Shown in pieces: positions 44,552 to 53,469 of a stretch of 64,000 bases of DNA. The position numbers and the translations under genes were made by a program. The first letter of the stretch is position 1; each line of letters starts with the position of its first letter. The notes under the pieces were generated by a model. The model saw only the letters and a list, made by a program, of their open reading frames with translations. It searched no databases and was not told where the DNA came from. Source of the stretch: Paenibacillus sp. Root444D2. GTDB taxonomy: Bacteria > Bacillota > Bacilli > Paenibacillales > NBRC-103111. The stretch spans positions 867,173-931,172 of the forward strand of contig NZ_LMEO01000045.1 in the NCBI RefSeq assembly GCF_001426375.1, read 5' to 3'.

Positions 44552-44983
44552 CTACTCGCCGATCAAGCCAACCTTAAATTCTTGCGCCAAGATATGACCA
44601 TTGGACTCGATATCGTTGGCATTTTCAATAATTTTAACGGAAGCGATTTCGGATAGTGCTATAAGCTGATGCCAAGTATCCTTAAACAAACAAATCGGTT
44701 TATCCAATAAGAAGGATTGTATTTTGTCGGGCTCATCCTTCGTTGCTACAACAATGACAGCAATCCCACATAAGGGTTCAAACGATTCTCTTGTATTGGG
44801 ATGCATTCCGAGTGATTTCACCGTACGTTTGTTCGTCAAGTTGGAAACGGCAATTCGCCAGCCTGGAACATCCTCCTCAGCTAATACAACTTGGAATCTT
44901 TCTGTTGAATCGGGATTAAGCGCAATAATCGTACCATATGGGGCAAAGCTTTCTTCAGTAATATTCTGCAATTGAATATGCAT
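44552..44983 (-). CDS. AllA-like (ureidoglycolate lyase family) cupin protein
   Basis: 143 residues. The start (ITEESFAPYGTIIAL) and FLLDKPICLFKDTWHQLIAL match the ureidoglycolate-lyase-type cupin family, which also includes many uncharacterised proteins. In AllA the enzyme splits ureidoglycolate to glyoxylate and urea at the end of purine (allantoin) breakdown. No other allantoin gene is nearby and the usual metal-site residues are not obvious, so the reaction may differ. Isolated single gene between relics and the set 3 importer. Confidence 0.65.
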   Translation of the reverse strand: MHIQLQNITEESFAPYGTIIALNPDSTERFQVVLAEEDVPGWRIAVSNLTNKRTVKSLGMHPNTRESFEPLCGIAVIVVATKDEPDKIQSFLLDKPICLFKDTWHQLIALSEIASVKIIENANDIESNGHILAQEFKVGLIGE

Positions 44984-45100
44984 ACAACTATACTCCTCAC
45001 ATTTGTAATTAAGCTTATTCTACCATTGAAGGGCTCTGCCACCTCCTAGCTAGTTGCTAAATATACTCGAAATGTTACTCACAAAATGCTGTCCGTTAGC

Positions 45101-45134
45101 GGAGAAGGCTGCTGATCCCTCAGCAGCCTTCTCC
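45101..45134. terminator. Strong hairpin after the third ABC importer
   Basis: Perfect 15-bp stem GGAGAAGGCTGCTGA/TCAGCAGCCTTCTCC with a 4-nt loop. T-rich sequence follows only on the plus strand (TTTC), but it lies 23 bp past the minus-strand stop at 45158 and probably ends that operon or protects its mRNA. Confidence 0.65.
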
Positions 45135-45157
45135 TTTCAGCTTGACCGCCGAATGAT

Positions 45158-46021
45158 TTATTCCTTTAAGGAGCCCAGCATAGCACCTTTAACGAAATAT
45201 TTCTGCAAAAACGGGTAGACGATCAATATCGGTATTGTTGCGAATAGTACGATCCCCGCCTTCAGCTGCTCTGGACTGTAGAAAAGAACCAGCGAATCCG
45301 ATTCAACGCCGGAGCTGCCGTCCATGACCATGGATTTCAGAATAACCTGAATCGGATATTTTGCTTTGGAATGCAAAAAAATTAACGCATAAAAATAAGA
45401 GTTCCATTGATCCACCGCATGAAACAACCCGATTGTGGCAATGGCCGGTAGCGACATCGGCACGGCAATGCGGAAGAACATACCGTACTCGCTGCATCCA
45501 TCTATCTGTGCGGCATCAAATAATTCGCTCGAGATTCCCTGAAAGAACGTTTTGACGATCAGCGTATTAAACACACTGAGCGCACCGGGAATCATCAAAG
45601 CCCATAACGAGTTTTCCATTCCGACTGTGCGAACAACGAGGTAAAACGGAATAAGAGGAATTGAAAAGATAAAGGTTACAATCAATGCCCTTAGAATCAC
45701 TTTTCTACCACGCATCTTCGGTCTTGTTAAGGCGTACCCCAACGCCGAAGTAATGTAAAGGGAAATAAGCGTACCAAATACCGTGATATATACGCTGACT
45801 CCCATCGCGCGCCATAGCCGTGATTGTTGAAAGACATCTTGGTATACATTTAAATTGAACCCGCGTGGCCAAAAATACACCTTGTGCGCATTGGAAAAAT
45901 CGGCTGAGCTGAGCGAAATAGCCGCCAAGTGGACAAGGGGTGCAAGCATCGCAACTGCAACAAGGATGAAAAATAGTCCGTTTATCAACTGAAACAGACG
46001 TTCGGAACGATAAACCGGCAT
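45158..46021 (-). CDS. Carbohydrate ABC permease, LplC/YtcP type (set 3)
   Basis: 287 residues, six predicted membrane spans, EAA loop DAAQIDGCSEYGMFFRIAVP and end KYFVKGAMLGSLKE. Very close in layout to the set 1 LplC protein. It follows its LplB partner by 14 bp. Third ATPase-less importer in the window; the ligand is unknown. Confidence 0.92.
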   Translation of the reverse strand: MPVYRSERLFQLINGLFFILVAVAMLAPLVHLAAISLSSADFSNAHKVYFWPRGFNLNVYQDVFQQSRLWRAMGVSVYITVFGTLISLYITSALGYALTRPKMRGRKVILRALIVTFIFSIPLIPFYLVVRTVGMENSLWALMIPGALSVFNTLIVKTFFQGISSELFDAAQIDGCSEYGMFFRIAVPMSLPAIATIGLFHAVDQWNSYFYALIFLHSKAKYPIQVILKSMVMDGSSGVESDSLVLFYSPEQLKAGIVLFATIPILIVYPFLQKYFVKGAMLGSLKE

Positions 46022-46035
46022 TTCCTCGTCCCCCT

Positions 46036-46935
46036 CTAATATATACTCTCACCGGTCAGCTTACGGCTGAGCCTGTTCAAGCCAAGAATGAGTGTAAGTC
46101 CGACAACCGATTTAAACACTCCGATGGCTGTCGTATAGCTGAATTGCCCGTTCAATAAGCCGGCCCTGTAAACATATGTGTCTATAACTTCCCCGACGTC
46201 ACGCACAAGCGGGTTAAGAAATACGAGCATCTGTTCCACATTTGAATCAAGCATGTGGCCGATTCTTAGGAGGAATAGAACGACAATGGCGGGCAGCAGG
46301 CCAGGCAAGGTAATATGCCACATTTGCCTCCAGCGGCTAGCACCGTCCACAGTTGCTGCTTCATAAAGGTTCGGATTGATTCCGGCGATGGCCGCTAAAT
46401 AAACAATCATTCCCCAACCGACCTCCTTCCAAATGCCGATCGATACAATGAGACTACGGAAGTAAGCAGGTTCGGTTATGAAGTCGCTCGGTTTGATCCC
46501 GAACCATGCCAGGATTTGGTTGGCCACACCGTCTGTGCTGAGCAAATTCAGAAAAATGCCTCCCACAATGACCCACGACAGAAAATGCGGCAAATACAAG
46601 AAGGTTTGCACGGGCCGCTTGAACCACATTTGGCGAATTTCGTTGAGCAGCAGTGACAGCAGAAGCGGAGCCGGGAACCCGAATACGATCGAATACAGAT
46701 GAACTATGACAGTATTCCGCAATATTTTGAGAAAATCGGGGTACACAAGCAGCTCGTGAAAATGAGCAAGCCCTACCCAACGACTGCCGGCGATGCCTTT
46801 AAACATATCGTAGTTTTGAAAAACGATGACATTGCCAAACAGCGGCACGTATTTGAACAAGATCATGCAGATCAAACCGGGAAGCGCTAGAACTAACAAG
46901 GCTACAGTCGGATGGTTGTGAATTTTTCTCCACAT
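46036..46935 (-). CDS. Carbohydrate ABC permease, LplB type (set 3)
   Basis: About 299 residues from the ATG at 46935, chosen because AAGGAGGT lies 7 bp upstream; an earlier start at 46953 would overlap that ribosome site. Motifs FKRPVQTFLYLPHFLSWVIV and EAATVDGASRWRQMWHITLP, with six membrane spans. Second gene of the set 3 operon, following the binding protein; the order (binding protein first) differs from sets 1 and 2. Confidence 0.92.
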   Translation of the reverse strand: MWRKIHNHPTVALLVLALPGLICMILFKYVPLFGNVIVFQNYDMFKGIAGSRWVGLAHFHELLVYPDFLKILRNTVIVHLYSIVFGFPAPLLLSLLLNEIRQMWFKRPVQTFLYLPHFLSWVIVGGIFLNLLSTDGVANQILAWFGIKPSDFITEPAYFRSLIVSIGIWKEVGWGMIVYLAAIAGINPNLYEAATVDGASRWRQMWHITLPGLLPAIVVLFLLRIGHMLDSNVEQMLVFLNPLVRDVGEVIDTYVYRAGLLNGQFSYTTAIGVFKSVVGLTLILGLNRLSRKLTGESIY

Positions 46936-46967
46936 TGCGCTTACCTCCTTCACGGTGTTAAAGAGCC

Positions 46968-48551
46968 TTATTTTTTGTTAACGCTATTGTACCAATCGGT
47001 TGCCTGCTTCATTGCATCGTTGCCACCGCGGGATTTCCAGTCGGAGACGAACTTGTCGAACGCGCTGTCAATCGGTTGTTTTCCGGTTACGACCTTCGAG
47101 AACATATCCAAGAACAGACTTCCCGTGAGCAGAGGCGATAGCTCTGGGTGTGCTTTATAAGCATCCAGAAGCAGCATAAACTCACCGTCGTCGGGCATCG
47201 TGTTCGTCTGAGTGAGTTGAATTCCCTTCTTCAGCATAGCTGCATTTTTATTTTTCTCAATGATGAGTGGAGACATGCTGTAGCCCTTGCTCGGACTCAT
47301 TTGGACTTGATAGAAGGCCGAAACACCTTTAGTAGTATTTTCAGAAGAATTCGCGCTCCAGTTGATCTGATCGTTGGCCACCGTGTAATTTTTTTCTTTG
47401 ATTCCGAAGGAAAAGAACGTATCTTTATCTTTGTCGTCGGACCATGCCCAATCGAAAAATTTCATGACGTCCTCCGGGTGCTTTGTTTTGGCGGAAATCG
47501 TCATGACGTTGGCGAAGCCTTGATTGACCGGCGTCAAATATACCTTACCGTCCGTTCTCTGGGGACCCCCAAGAACATCAAGTGTTGCGTTTTTGTTCGC
47601 GAAGGTGGAAGGGTCCCAATCCGTGCTGGCGCTTGGAATTTCGTGCATCCACATGCCGACCTTGTCAGCATGAATGTCGGCAGCCCATTCATCCCGTGTT
47701 TTGGTAAACATGTCTTTGTTGATGTACCCTTTTTCATATAGCATTTTGTAGAAATTGATGGCATCCTTCATCTGAGGCATGATCATTTCCGGCAACATTT
47801 GACCGTTCTCATACTTCCAAGAGGAAGGATACACGCCGAAATAACCGAAGAACGAACCACCGTAAGACAGGTCCTTCCGCACCGAGAACGGAATCTCGTC
47901 GTTTTGTCCGTTGCCGTTCAGATCGTGTGTTTTAACTGCATCGAAATAGGCCAAATAGTCATCGAGCGTGACGGGCGCCTTCATCCCCAACTTGTCGAGC
48001 CAGTCTTTTCTGACGTATATGACCAAGATGCTGGGCAACGGGGCCATTTTAGGCAACGCATAAATCTTGCCGTCCTTGCTTAACTTGTTGCTTTTCCAAA
48101 TTTCGGGAGGAAGCGCTTTCTTAATATTTTGTCCATATTTGTCGAGAAGGTCATTAAGTGGCAGGAAAATTCCATCCTGCACCGCCGTAGGGTGGGCCGG
48201 ACTATCGATAGCAGTCGTGTGTATGATATCCGGATAGTCGCCGGAAGCAAGCCTTAGCTTCAACTGCGGGTCATAATCACCAGTGATAAAGTCAAATGTG
48301 ATATTATGCTGGCCGCCAACCCATTTACTAAATAATCGGGACATTTCTTTAAAATAGGGGTCGTCTTTTTTTGCTTCCACCGCATAAGGGATAGATCCGT
48401 CTCGCATCAAAAACGATATATCGACCGGTGCCTGATTCGTGCCGGGTGACTCACTTCCCTGTGGATTAGCATCATTATTGCTGCAAGCCCCTAGCACCAG
48501 AGCTAGCGTAAAGCTGATAGCAAGAGAACGATGCATGTTTTTCTTATCCAT
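46968..48551 (-). CDS. Extracellular solute-binding lipoprotein (set 3)
   Basis: 527 residues with signal peptide and lipobox LGAC. It is of the large Lpl/YtcQ type and resembles the set 1 protein along its length (DLNGNGQNDEIPFSVRKDL, FGYFGVYPSSWKYENGQ, KFFDWAWSDDKDKDTFFSFG). It is the first gene of its operon, with two permease genes downstream and a strong hairpin at the end. No hydrolase gene accompanies it, so its ligand cannot be guessed from neighbours. Confidence 0.9.
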   Translation of the reverse strand: MDKKNMHRSLAISFTLALVLGACSNNDANPQGSESPGTNQAPVDISFLMRDGSIPYAVEAKKDDPYFKEMSRLFSKWVGGQHNITFDFITGDYDPQLKLRLASGDYPDIIHTTAIDSPAHPTAVQDGIFLPLNDLLDKYGQNIKKALPPEIWKSNKLSKDGKIYALPKMAPLPSILVIYVRKDWLDKLGMKAPVTLDDYLAYFDAVKTHDLNGNGQNDEIPFSVRKDLSYGGSFFGYFGVYPSSWKYENGQMLPEMIMPQMKDAINFYKMLYEKGYINKDMFTKTRDEWAADIHADKVGMWMHEIPSASTDWDPSTFANKNATLDVLGGPQRTDGKVYLTPVNQGFANVMTISAKTKHPEDVMKFFDWAWSDDKDKDTFFSFGIKEKNYTVANDQINWSANSSENTTKGVSAFYQVQMSPSKGYSMSPLIIEKNKNAAMLKKGIQLTQTNTMPDDGEFMLLLDAYKAHPELSPLLTGSLFLDMFSKVVTGKQPIDSAFDKFVSDWKSRGGNDAMKQATDWYNSVNKK

Positions 48552-48834
48552 ACCGATTCTCCTCCGTTAAAAGATTTAATTGGCATTCTTCCAATCTCAT
48601 AGGTAACCTGATATTCTTACACATAGGCGCGTTTTCATCTTACCAATCTTATAGTTCGAGAGATTTCGAATACAAATAATCCACCCAGAGCATGGTCGCT
48701 TCCGGGTATCTTTTGGCGTCGTTATCGCAGAGGTTCCACGATATGGAGGGGGATTCTCTATCGATGCATCTCCTTTCTCTTCCCTATACAATAAAGAATA
48801 AAAAAAAATAGCTATCAAGAATATGGTTTTTGCT

Positions 48835-48862
48835 ATTGAATTATGGTTTTTTATAATTCAAT
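48835..48862. promoter_or_regulatory. Perfect 10-bp inverted repeat upstream of set 3
   Basis: ATTGAATTAT - GGTTTTTT - ATAATTCAAT, about 280 bp upstream of the set 3 binding protein start. AT-rich, so either an operator for an unlinked regulator or a weak terminator for the small gene at 48928-49104. Confidence 0.35.
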
Positions 48863-48927
48863 TCATTTTTGTTCAGCTGGCAGCTGGTTTAGTAGAGAAG
48901 ATTGAGGTTCCAATGTCGATGACAATA

Positions 48928-49104
48928 TTAAATGGGGTTAGTAGCGGAGGAGTTCGAAGTGTTCATAACTGCTTGCTGGATATGCTTTGTTATGCCATCT
49001 TCGCCCGAAATACTACTATGTGCCGAGACTGGTATGACCATCGTCATTACAATGGCAATTGCCATAACAATACTAAGTACCTTACGAGTGTAACCTCTCC
49101 TCAC
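48928..49104 (-). CDS. Putative small secreted peptide
   Basis: 58 codons from a GTG at 49104 with GAGGAGGG 6 bp upstream. The product starts with three positive charges, then a hydrophobic core (VLSIVMAIAIVMTMVIPV) and a likely cleavage site SA-HS, leaving a mature peptide of about 30 residues, rich in Ser, Thr and Asn, without Cys. It could be a signalling or toxic peptide, or the head of a lost larger exported protein. No family recognised. Confidence 0.45.
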   Translation of the reverse strand: MRRGYTRKVLSIVMAIAIVMTMVIPVSAHSSISGEDGITKHIQQAVMNTSNSSATNPI

Positions 49105-49790
49105 GATAAACCCTCCTCGTATAATAGTAATTGAAGCTAGATCTTAAACCAATTTCGGCAACACCATTCTGGCATAACCCAGATGAAATCGCAGCTTACT
49201 TGAAGAATATCGCCCACTCTTTAATGCTGCCTATACAAACCATAAGACCGCCACGCCACAAATAAGCTTTTCTCGGTGATTTTCTCCCCTCCTCTAATCA
49301 AACACTTTCACCCCATATCATAAATCTCCCTCTTATTTTGAGGTATGGGTGAAATTGCAGAAGCATGTCATTTTATAAATAAATATAAACGATAGAAAAA
49401 AGGGACGACCCCCTCGGTCATCCCTAGTTCATTGTACATGCTTCATTTTATGGTACAAAATATCCGTTCACGTAACTTCTTTTATTAGAAAGTCGTCCCC
49501 AAAGATCTAATCGAATTTGCTAAAGGATTGGCACACGCAGCATAATCAGTAACAGCATTATGCCCTCCACAAAAGTCTTAGCGGCTAGAGGACTCCACCG
49601 AATTTATGATCGGCTACCAGTTAGCTAGAAATGAAGTAATTCCACCATCCTCATAAATTAAAAAAACCGCCATATAAGCGGCTTGTAATGCGATATTGTT
49701 CTTGTCATCTGACATTTAATAATTACAATTGTTGTTTGTTTATATTCGCCGGGAATAGGTTAATTTTCACATTTTTTTCTATCACTCTGC
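49105..49790. other. Non-coding stretch with two terminator hairpins
   Basis: I see no gene. On the minus strand AGGGATGACC/GGTCGTCCCT plus TTTTTT (49401-49425) is a good terminator, and a shorter GCCGC/GCGGT stem plus T7 (49667-49682) ends the hydrolase transcript whose stop is at 49791. The rest is AT-rich with no conserved structure visible to me. Confidence 0.5.
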
Positions 49791-51077
49791 TTACAGCAAC
49801 CGGGATATTACAGCTTCCGCGGTTGACTCAAATAATTGCTCGATGCTCCGGTCCCAACGCGATGGATAACCCCATGTTCGCCATGCATCCACCTCATATC
49901 CTCCTTCGTCGTACATCGACCGGCGCGGGATATAGCCGATTTGGGCATGGCAATACCCTAGGGTGATCAGCTTCATACGCGGATGACGTTCCTTCAGGCG
50001 AAGGCCGTAAGCGGACGTCACTTCTCCCGGATGTCCCACGATATAGACGTCGCCAATCCGAAGTCCATGAAATCGGGCTTCTACGCCTCGGGGCCAAACA
50101 GGTTCATCCTGAAATCGCTGCAGCTGATAGCGTGCCCACCGAGCGTCGCCGAGATGTGCGCCGTTTGCATGCTCCTCAAGTTCGGTACGGCCAGGGAAAT
50201 GTTCAAAAGAGAGATTGCGAGAAATGGTGGAACTGGATAAGGAATTGCCTGATACGGGTTCCATTTGATGCGCCAATATAAGAAGCACCTTCCAGGCAAG
50301 AATGCGACCGGCTGCCTCCATATCCTCCCATTGGTCGTCCAGAAGGTAGCGTTGCTTCTCGCTACTATGGACACCGACCACCGCATCGGCGCCGCAGCCT
50401 TGAAGGAACATAACCCGGACACCCGATATACGGGATTCGATTACTCGGCGCGCAACTCCGGGATATTCTGCCGAGAAAAGCAAATTGTTCGTCATGGTAG
50501 GATGACAGCCATAGCTGAACAAAATGAGTTTACTGCTTCCATCGGGACGGATGGCGGCAAGTACGGGCACCTCATGATCCACCACCGCAAACGGGTTCGC
50601 GGCGAACTGATTTACGCCATCTACGATCAGGCGTCGCGAAACTGCCAGGTCACAGCTACCGCTTCCGAATGAAAACATTACGGGCTCTAGATTCTCTTTG
50701 GCCATTCGGCACACCTCTAGGACATCTTCGAGCAGCGTTTCGAAATAAATCGTGGAGAACACTGCGTGTTCAAAGCCCGGCGTTGGTTCCCTATAGAGCG
50801 GTGCGCAGTGGGTATGGGTCCAATGGACAAGCACCTGATCGGCGTTAAGCCCCCAAGCCTCGAAAAGCCGTTTCTGCAAAGCATCAGTCCATCCTTGAGT
50901 AATCCCGACTTGATCCAATACGACCAGGACATGTTCGAAGTCCGAGCTTTGCAGCCATGCCGCTTGGGCGCGAAGATCGTCCCGAACTCCTTGCGAAGGC
51001 TCCGTCCGACTCGAAAAGCCCCCTAACCAAGTGCCAACGGGGGGCGTGACAATACGTTCAGCAAAACCCAACTTCAT
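49791..51077 (-). CDS. Neutral/alkaline non-lysosomal ceramidase-like hydrolase
   Basis: 428 residues, matching the N-terminal catalytic domain of the ceramidase-like family: start FAERIVTPPVGTWLGGF, WTHTHCAPLYREPTPGF (zinc histidines), FSYGCHPTMTNNLLFSAEYPG and FLQGCGADAVV. True bacterial ceramidases are secreted and ~650 residues. This one lacks a signal peptide and the C-terminal domain, so it more likely cleaves another amide in the cytoplasm. It lies alone, 343 bp from the IclR gene. Confidence 0.85.
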   Translation of the reverse strand: MKLGFAERIVTPPVGTWLGGFSSRTEPSQGVRDDLRAQAAWLQSSDFEHVLVVLDQVGITQGWTDALQKRLFEAWGLNADQVLVHWTHTHCAPLYREPTPGFEHAVFSTIYFETLLEDVLEVCRMAKENLEPVMFSFGSGSCDLAVSRRLIVDGVNQFAANPFAVVDHEVPVLAAIRPDGSSKLILFSYGCHPTMTNNLLFSAEYPGVARRVIESRISGVRVMFLQGCGADAVVGVHSSEKQRYLLDDQWEDMEAAGRILAWKVLLILAHQMEPVSGNSLSSSTISRNLSFEHFPGRTELEEHANGAHLGDARWARYQLQRFQDEPVWPRGVEARFHGLRIGDVYIVGHPGEVTSAYGLRLKERHPRMKLITLGYCHAQIGYIPRRSMYDEGGYEVDAWRTWGYPSRWDRSIEQLFESTAEAVISRLL

Positions 51078-51245
51078 TTAGCTCATCCTCCCTGCTCATC
51101 CATATACAAGTCGGTTTAACCATAAACGTTATCACTACCATCTTACGTTTGCCAGTAATAACCGGATCGACTTCCAGCGTGACAATCGAATCGAAATCTT
51201 AATTAGCGAAAAGTTCTAAGAACCGTTCGTCCAGAGTCAATGCAA

Positions 51246-51270
51246 ATAAAACAGGCGATTTTCCGCCTGT
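51246..51270 (-). terminator. Terminator downstream of the IclR gene
   Basis: ACAGGCG/CGCCTGT stem with a 6-nt loop, followed on the minus strand by TTTTATTT. About 150 bp past the IclR stop; the 51078-51420 stretch has no gene that I can see. Confidence 0.7.
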
Positions 51271-51420
51271 ATTGTGTATGATCAGGCGCATCGCACAGAG
51301 AAGGGCTAAGCGAAAAACCGCGATGCTGTCATGTCCTCGATTCGATCCATATGGTAAATGTTCGGATCGTCCGTTCCAGCATACGATCTCCGATAGACGG
51401 ACCCTATGATAAACTTCTAC

Positions 51421-52206
51421 TTAAGATTGCAGCGGCGGACAGCCGAGAGCCGATGAAATCCGCTCAGCTATCTCCATTACCTTCTTGCCGAACTCGGGAA
51501 TGCGAGTGACCGGCAGTTCCCGGTGCAAGCCGATGATGCTAATCGAAGCCGCCACCTCACCTAAGTGGTTCCGAATTGGCGCGCCGATACACCGTACACC
51601 CAGCACCTCTTCCTCGTCCTCAAGCGCGTACCCCATCTCACGAACAGTTTGCAGCACCGCCTTGAACTCTGCCTTTGTAGTAATTGCTTTATCGGTTCCA
51701 CCCCCTAGTCCTCGGGCAGTGATAATCTCATCAACCTGTTGATCAGTCAGGAAGGCCGCGATTGCTTTCCCGACGGAGGTCATGTGTACCGACGCCCGCT
51801 TACCGACGTAAGTGTCGAACTTGATAAAGCCTGTGCCTTCTACCTTCTCCAAATAAACAATATCCGTGCCGTCCAGCATGGCCAAATGCACCGGTAAACG
51901 AATTTCATCTCGAAGGGCGATCATATACGGGAGCGCTGTGGACCGAATGTCCAAATTGTTCAGAACCCGGCTGCCGATTTGAAAAAGCCGCAGCGTGGCA
52001 CGAAAATTGCCTTCGGGGGTTTTTTCGACGTATCCCTTCATCTCCAGGTTCTCCAAAAGAACAAAAGCGCTGCTTTTGGCCAGTGACAGATGCTCGTAGA
52101 TATCGGCAAAGCGCATCCCATGAGGGGATTCGCTCAACAGCTCTAGAATCTTGAATGCCCGGTCAACATTGGGGATCAATTGGGATTTAGATTCCCGTTT
52201 ATTCAT
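51421..52206 (-). CDS. IclR-family transcriptional regulator
   Basis: 261 residues: N-terminal winged helix-turn-helix (DRAFKILELLSESPHGMRFADIYEHLSLAKSSAFVLLENLE, in parts) and the C-terminal IclR effector domain (HMTSVGKAIAAFL, VRCIGAPIRNHLGEVAASISIIG). IclR proteins control catabolism of aromatic, sugar-acid and other carbon sources. It is the last gene of the amidohydrolase operon and probably controls it and the divergent creatininase gene. Confidence 0.94.
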   Translation of the reverse strand: MNKRESKSQLIPNVDRAFKILELLSESPHGMRFADIYEHLSLAKSSAFVLLENLEMKGYVEKTPEGNFRATLRLFQIGSRVLNNLDIRSTALPYMIALRDEIRLPVHLAMLDGTDIVYLEKVEGTGFIKFDTYVGKRASVHMTSVGKAIAAFLTDQQVDEIITARGLGGGTDKAITTKAEFKAVLQTVREMGYALEDEEEVLGVRCIGAPIRNHLGEVAASISIIGLHRELPVTRIPEFGKKVMEIAERISSALGCPPLQS

Positions 52207-52235
52207 TGTTTAATTTTCCACTCCATTCCTTAAAC

Positions 52236-53021
52236 TTACCTTAGTCGTTTACGGCCCTGGCTGCAACGATAACAGTCTGGATCGCTGCAAAGCAATTCCG
52301 CGGCGTTTCGCTCTAGCAAGTCCGTGACAGCGGAGATCACATCCTGCCCGGCCATCCACTGCACAAGCCCCTTTCCGATCAAACCGTCTCGAATTACTCC
52401 ACGCATACGAAGAGATGCTTCGATGACTCCGAAAGCGCGGCTGCAGCCAGGGTATTCAGTTATGTTTACTTCCCGTTGAATGGCTCCCACGATTGGAATA
52501 AGACTGGGCCAACCGGGATTAAAGGGAATATCCAAATAAGGGACATGAGCATAAGATTCACCCACATGTACCGTAGAATTGCTTGTATGACCTACACCCA
52601 GCAGCAGAATACCGCCGCCCGCCTTAGCCATTCTGTCCATAGGACTATCGATGCCTAGCCCCGGAACTTCGTGATGTCCATCGCAGAATTTCGCGGCATC
52701 CTTACCGATTGCCGCCACCGAATGGGTAGGGTGGTGGGAACGAACGGCGTCGCGGCGCATCCGTAAAACCTCGTTTAACATGCCGGTTCTGCCCGGTGTC
52801 GCTTCAGGGTCAAAGATATCATTATTGTACGTGAAAGTAGGTCCCATCAACAAACCATTTTTCCCTATGCACTCCAGTAGCGCGTCAAGAACAGTCTCTG
52901 CGCCGCCATCGATTGATCCTAGACTGCGAAGAGAGCTATGGATGACGAGATGAGTGCCGTTTTGGATGCCTAAACGGCGGAACGATTCTACCAAAGACTG
53001 CTTTGTTAGTGCCAGGGGCAT
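52236..53021 (-). CDS. AAC(3)-fold acyltransferase-like protein
   Basis: About 261 residues from the ATG at 53021 (GGAGGG upstream). It matches the aminoglycoside 3-N-acetyltransferase family: LVIHSSLRSLGSIDGGAETVLDALL, GRTGMLNEVLR, RSHHPTHSVAAIG and LLLGVGHTSNSTVHVGE. Several members of this fold act in natural-product or catabolic pathways rather than resistance. The C-terminus has an added CSDPDCYRC tail, a possible zinc knuckle. The setting among amidohydrolases and RidA argues for a catabolic role (inference). Confidence 0.85.
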   Translation of the reverse strand: MPLALTKQSLVESFRRLGIQNGTHLVIHSSLRSLGSIDGGAETVLDALLECIGKNGLLMGPTFTYNNDIFDPEATPGRTGMLNEVLRMRRDAVRSHHPTHSVAAIGKDAAKFCDGHHEVPGLGIDSPMDRMAKAGGGILLLGVGHTSNSTVHVGESYAHVPYLDIPFNPGWPSLIPIVGAIQREVNITEYPGCSRAFGVIEASLRMRGVIRDGLIGKGLVQWMAGQDVISAVTDLLERNAAELLCSDPDCYRCSQGRKRLR

Positions 53022-53038
53022 AGAAGGATTCCCTCCAT

Positions 53039-53446
53039 TCACTCGTTCCGGTTTGTCAGCTGATTCAATGGAGAATACGCAATTACATCAATCTCCACAA
53101 GTGCGTTGGGCAGAAAACTGCCTACCGTAGTCCTTACTGGTTTGGGGGGTGTGAAGTATGTGCCATATACCCGGTTGAACGACTGAAACAAGTTCATGTC
53201 CTTCAGATGAACCGAAGATTTTACCACATCATTTAGCGTTGCACCCCCCGCTTCAAGAATAGCAAGAATATTTTCCAAAGTACGAGCCGTTTGAGCCTCA
53301 ATGCCCTCCGCTAGCTCTCCGGTCGCCGGATCTCGCCCAACCTGCCCTGAGACGAACACGAAGTCCCCGACCCTCAGCCCCTGAGAGTACTCGCCTACCG
53401 CAGCCGGCGCCCGATCTGAACACAACTCCTGTTTACCCATGTTCAT
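53039..53446 (-). CDS. RidA/YjgF-family enamine deaminase
   Basis: 135 residues, normal length: PAAVGEYSQGLRVGDFVFVSGQVG at the start and PVRTTVGSFLPNALVEIDVIAY at the end, with the substrate-binding Arg in VRTTVG (near 115) and the conserved Glu (near 120). RidA hydrolyses reactive enamine or imine intermediates; members in catabolic clusters remove amino groups from pathway intermediates. Encoded 17 bp before the AAC(3)-like gene. Confidence 0.92.
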   Translation of the reverse strand: MNMGKQELCSDRAPAAVGEYSQGLRVGDFVFVSGQVGRDPATGELAEGIEAQTARTLENILAILEAGGATLNDVVKSSVHLKDMNLFQSFNRVYGTYFTPPKPVRTTVGSFLPNALVEIDVIAYSPLNQLTNRNE

Positions 53447-53469
53447 CTCTCATCCTCCATTTCATGCAT

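Noticed and set aside
48597..48818. 73-codon minus-strand frame upstream of the set 3 binding protein
   Set aside because: No ribosome site and no protein-like pattern; probably leader sequence of the importer transcript.
48823..49134. Plus-strand reading frame of 103 codons in the gap after set 3
   Set aside because: No ribosome site, odd composition (His/Asn/Tyr-rich end), and it lies opposite the better-supported small exported peptide.
52236..53021. A true aminoglycoside resistance determinant
   Set aside because: The fold matches, but it is embedded in a catabolic operon, has a distinctive C-terminal tail and no mobile-element context.
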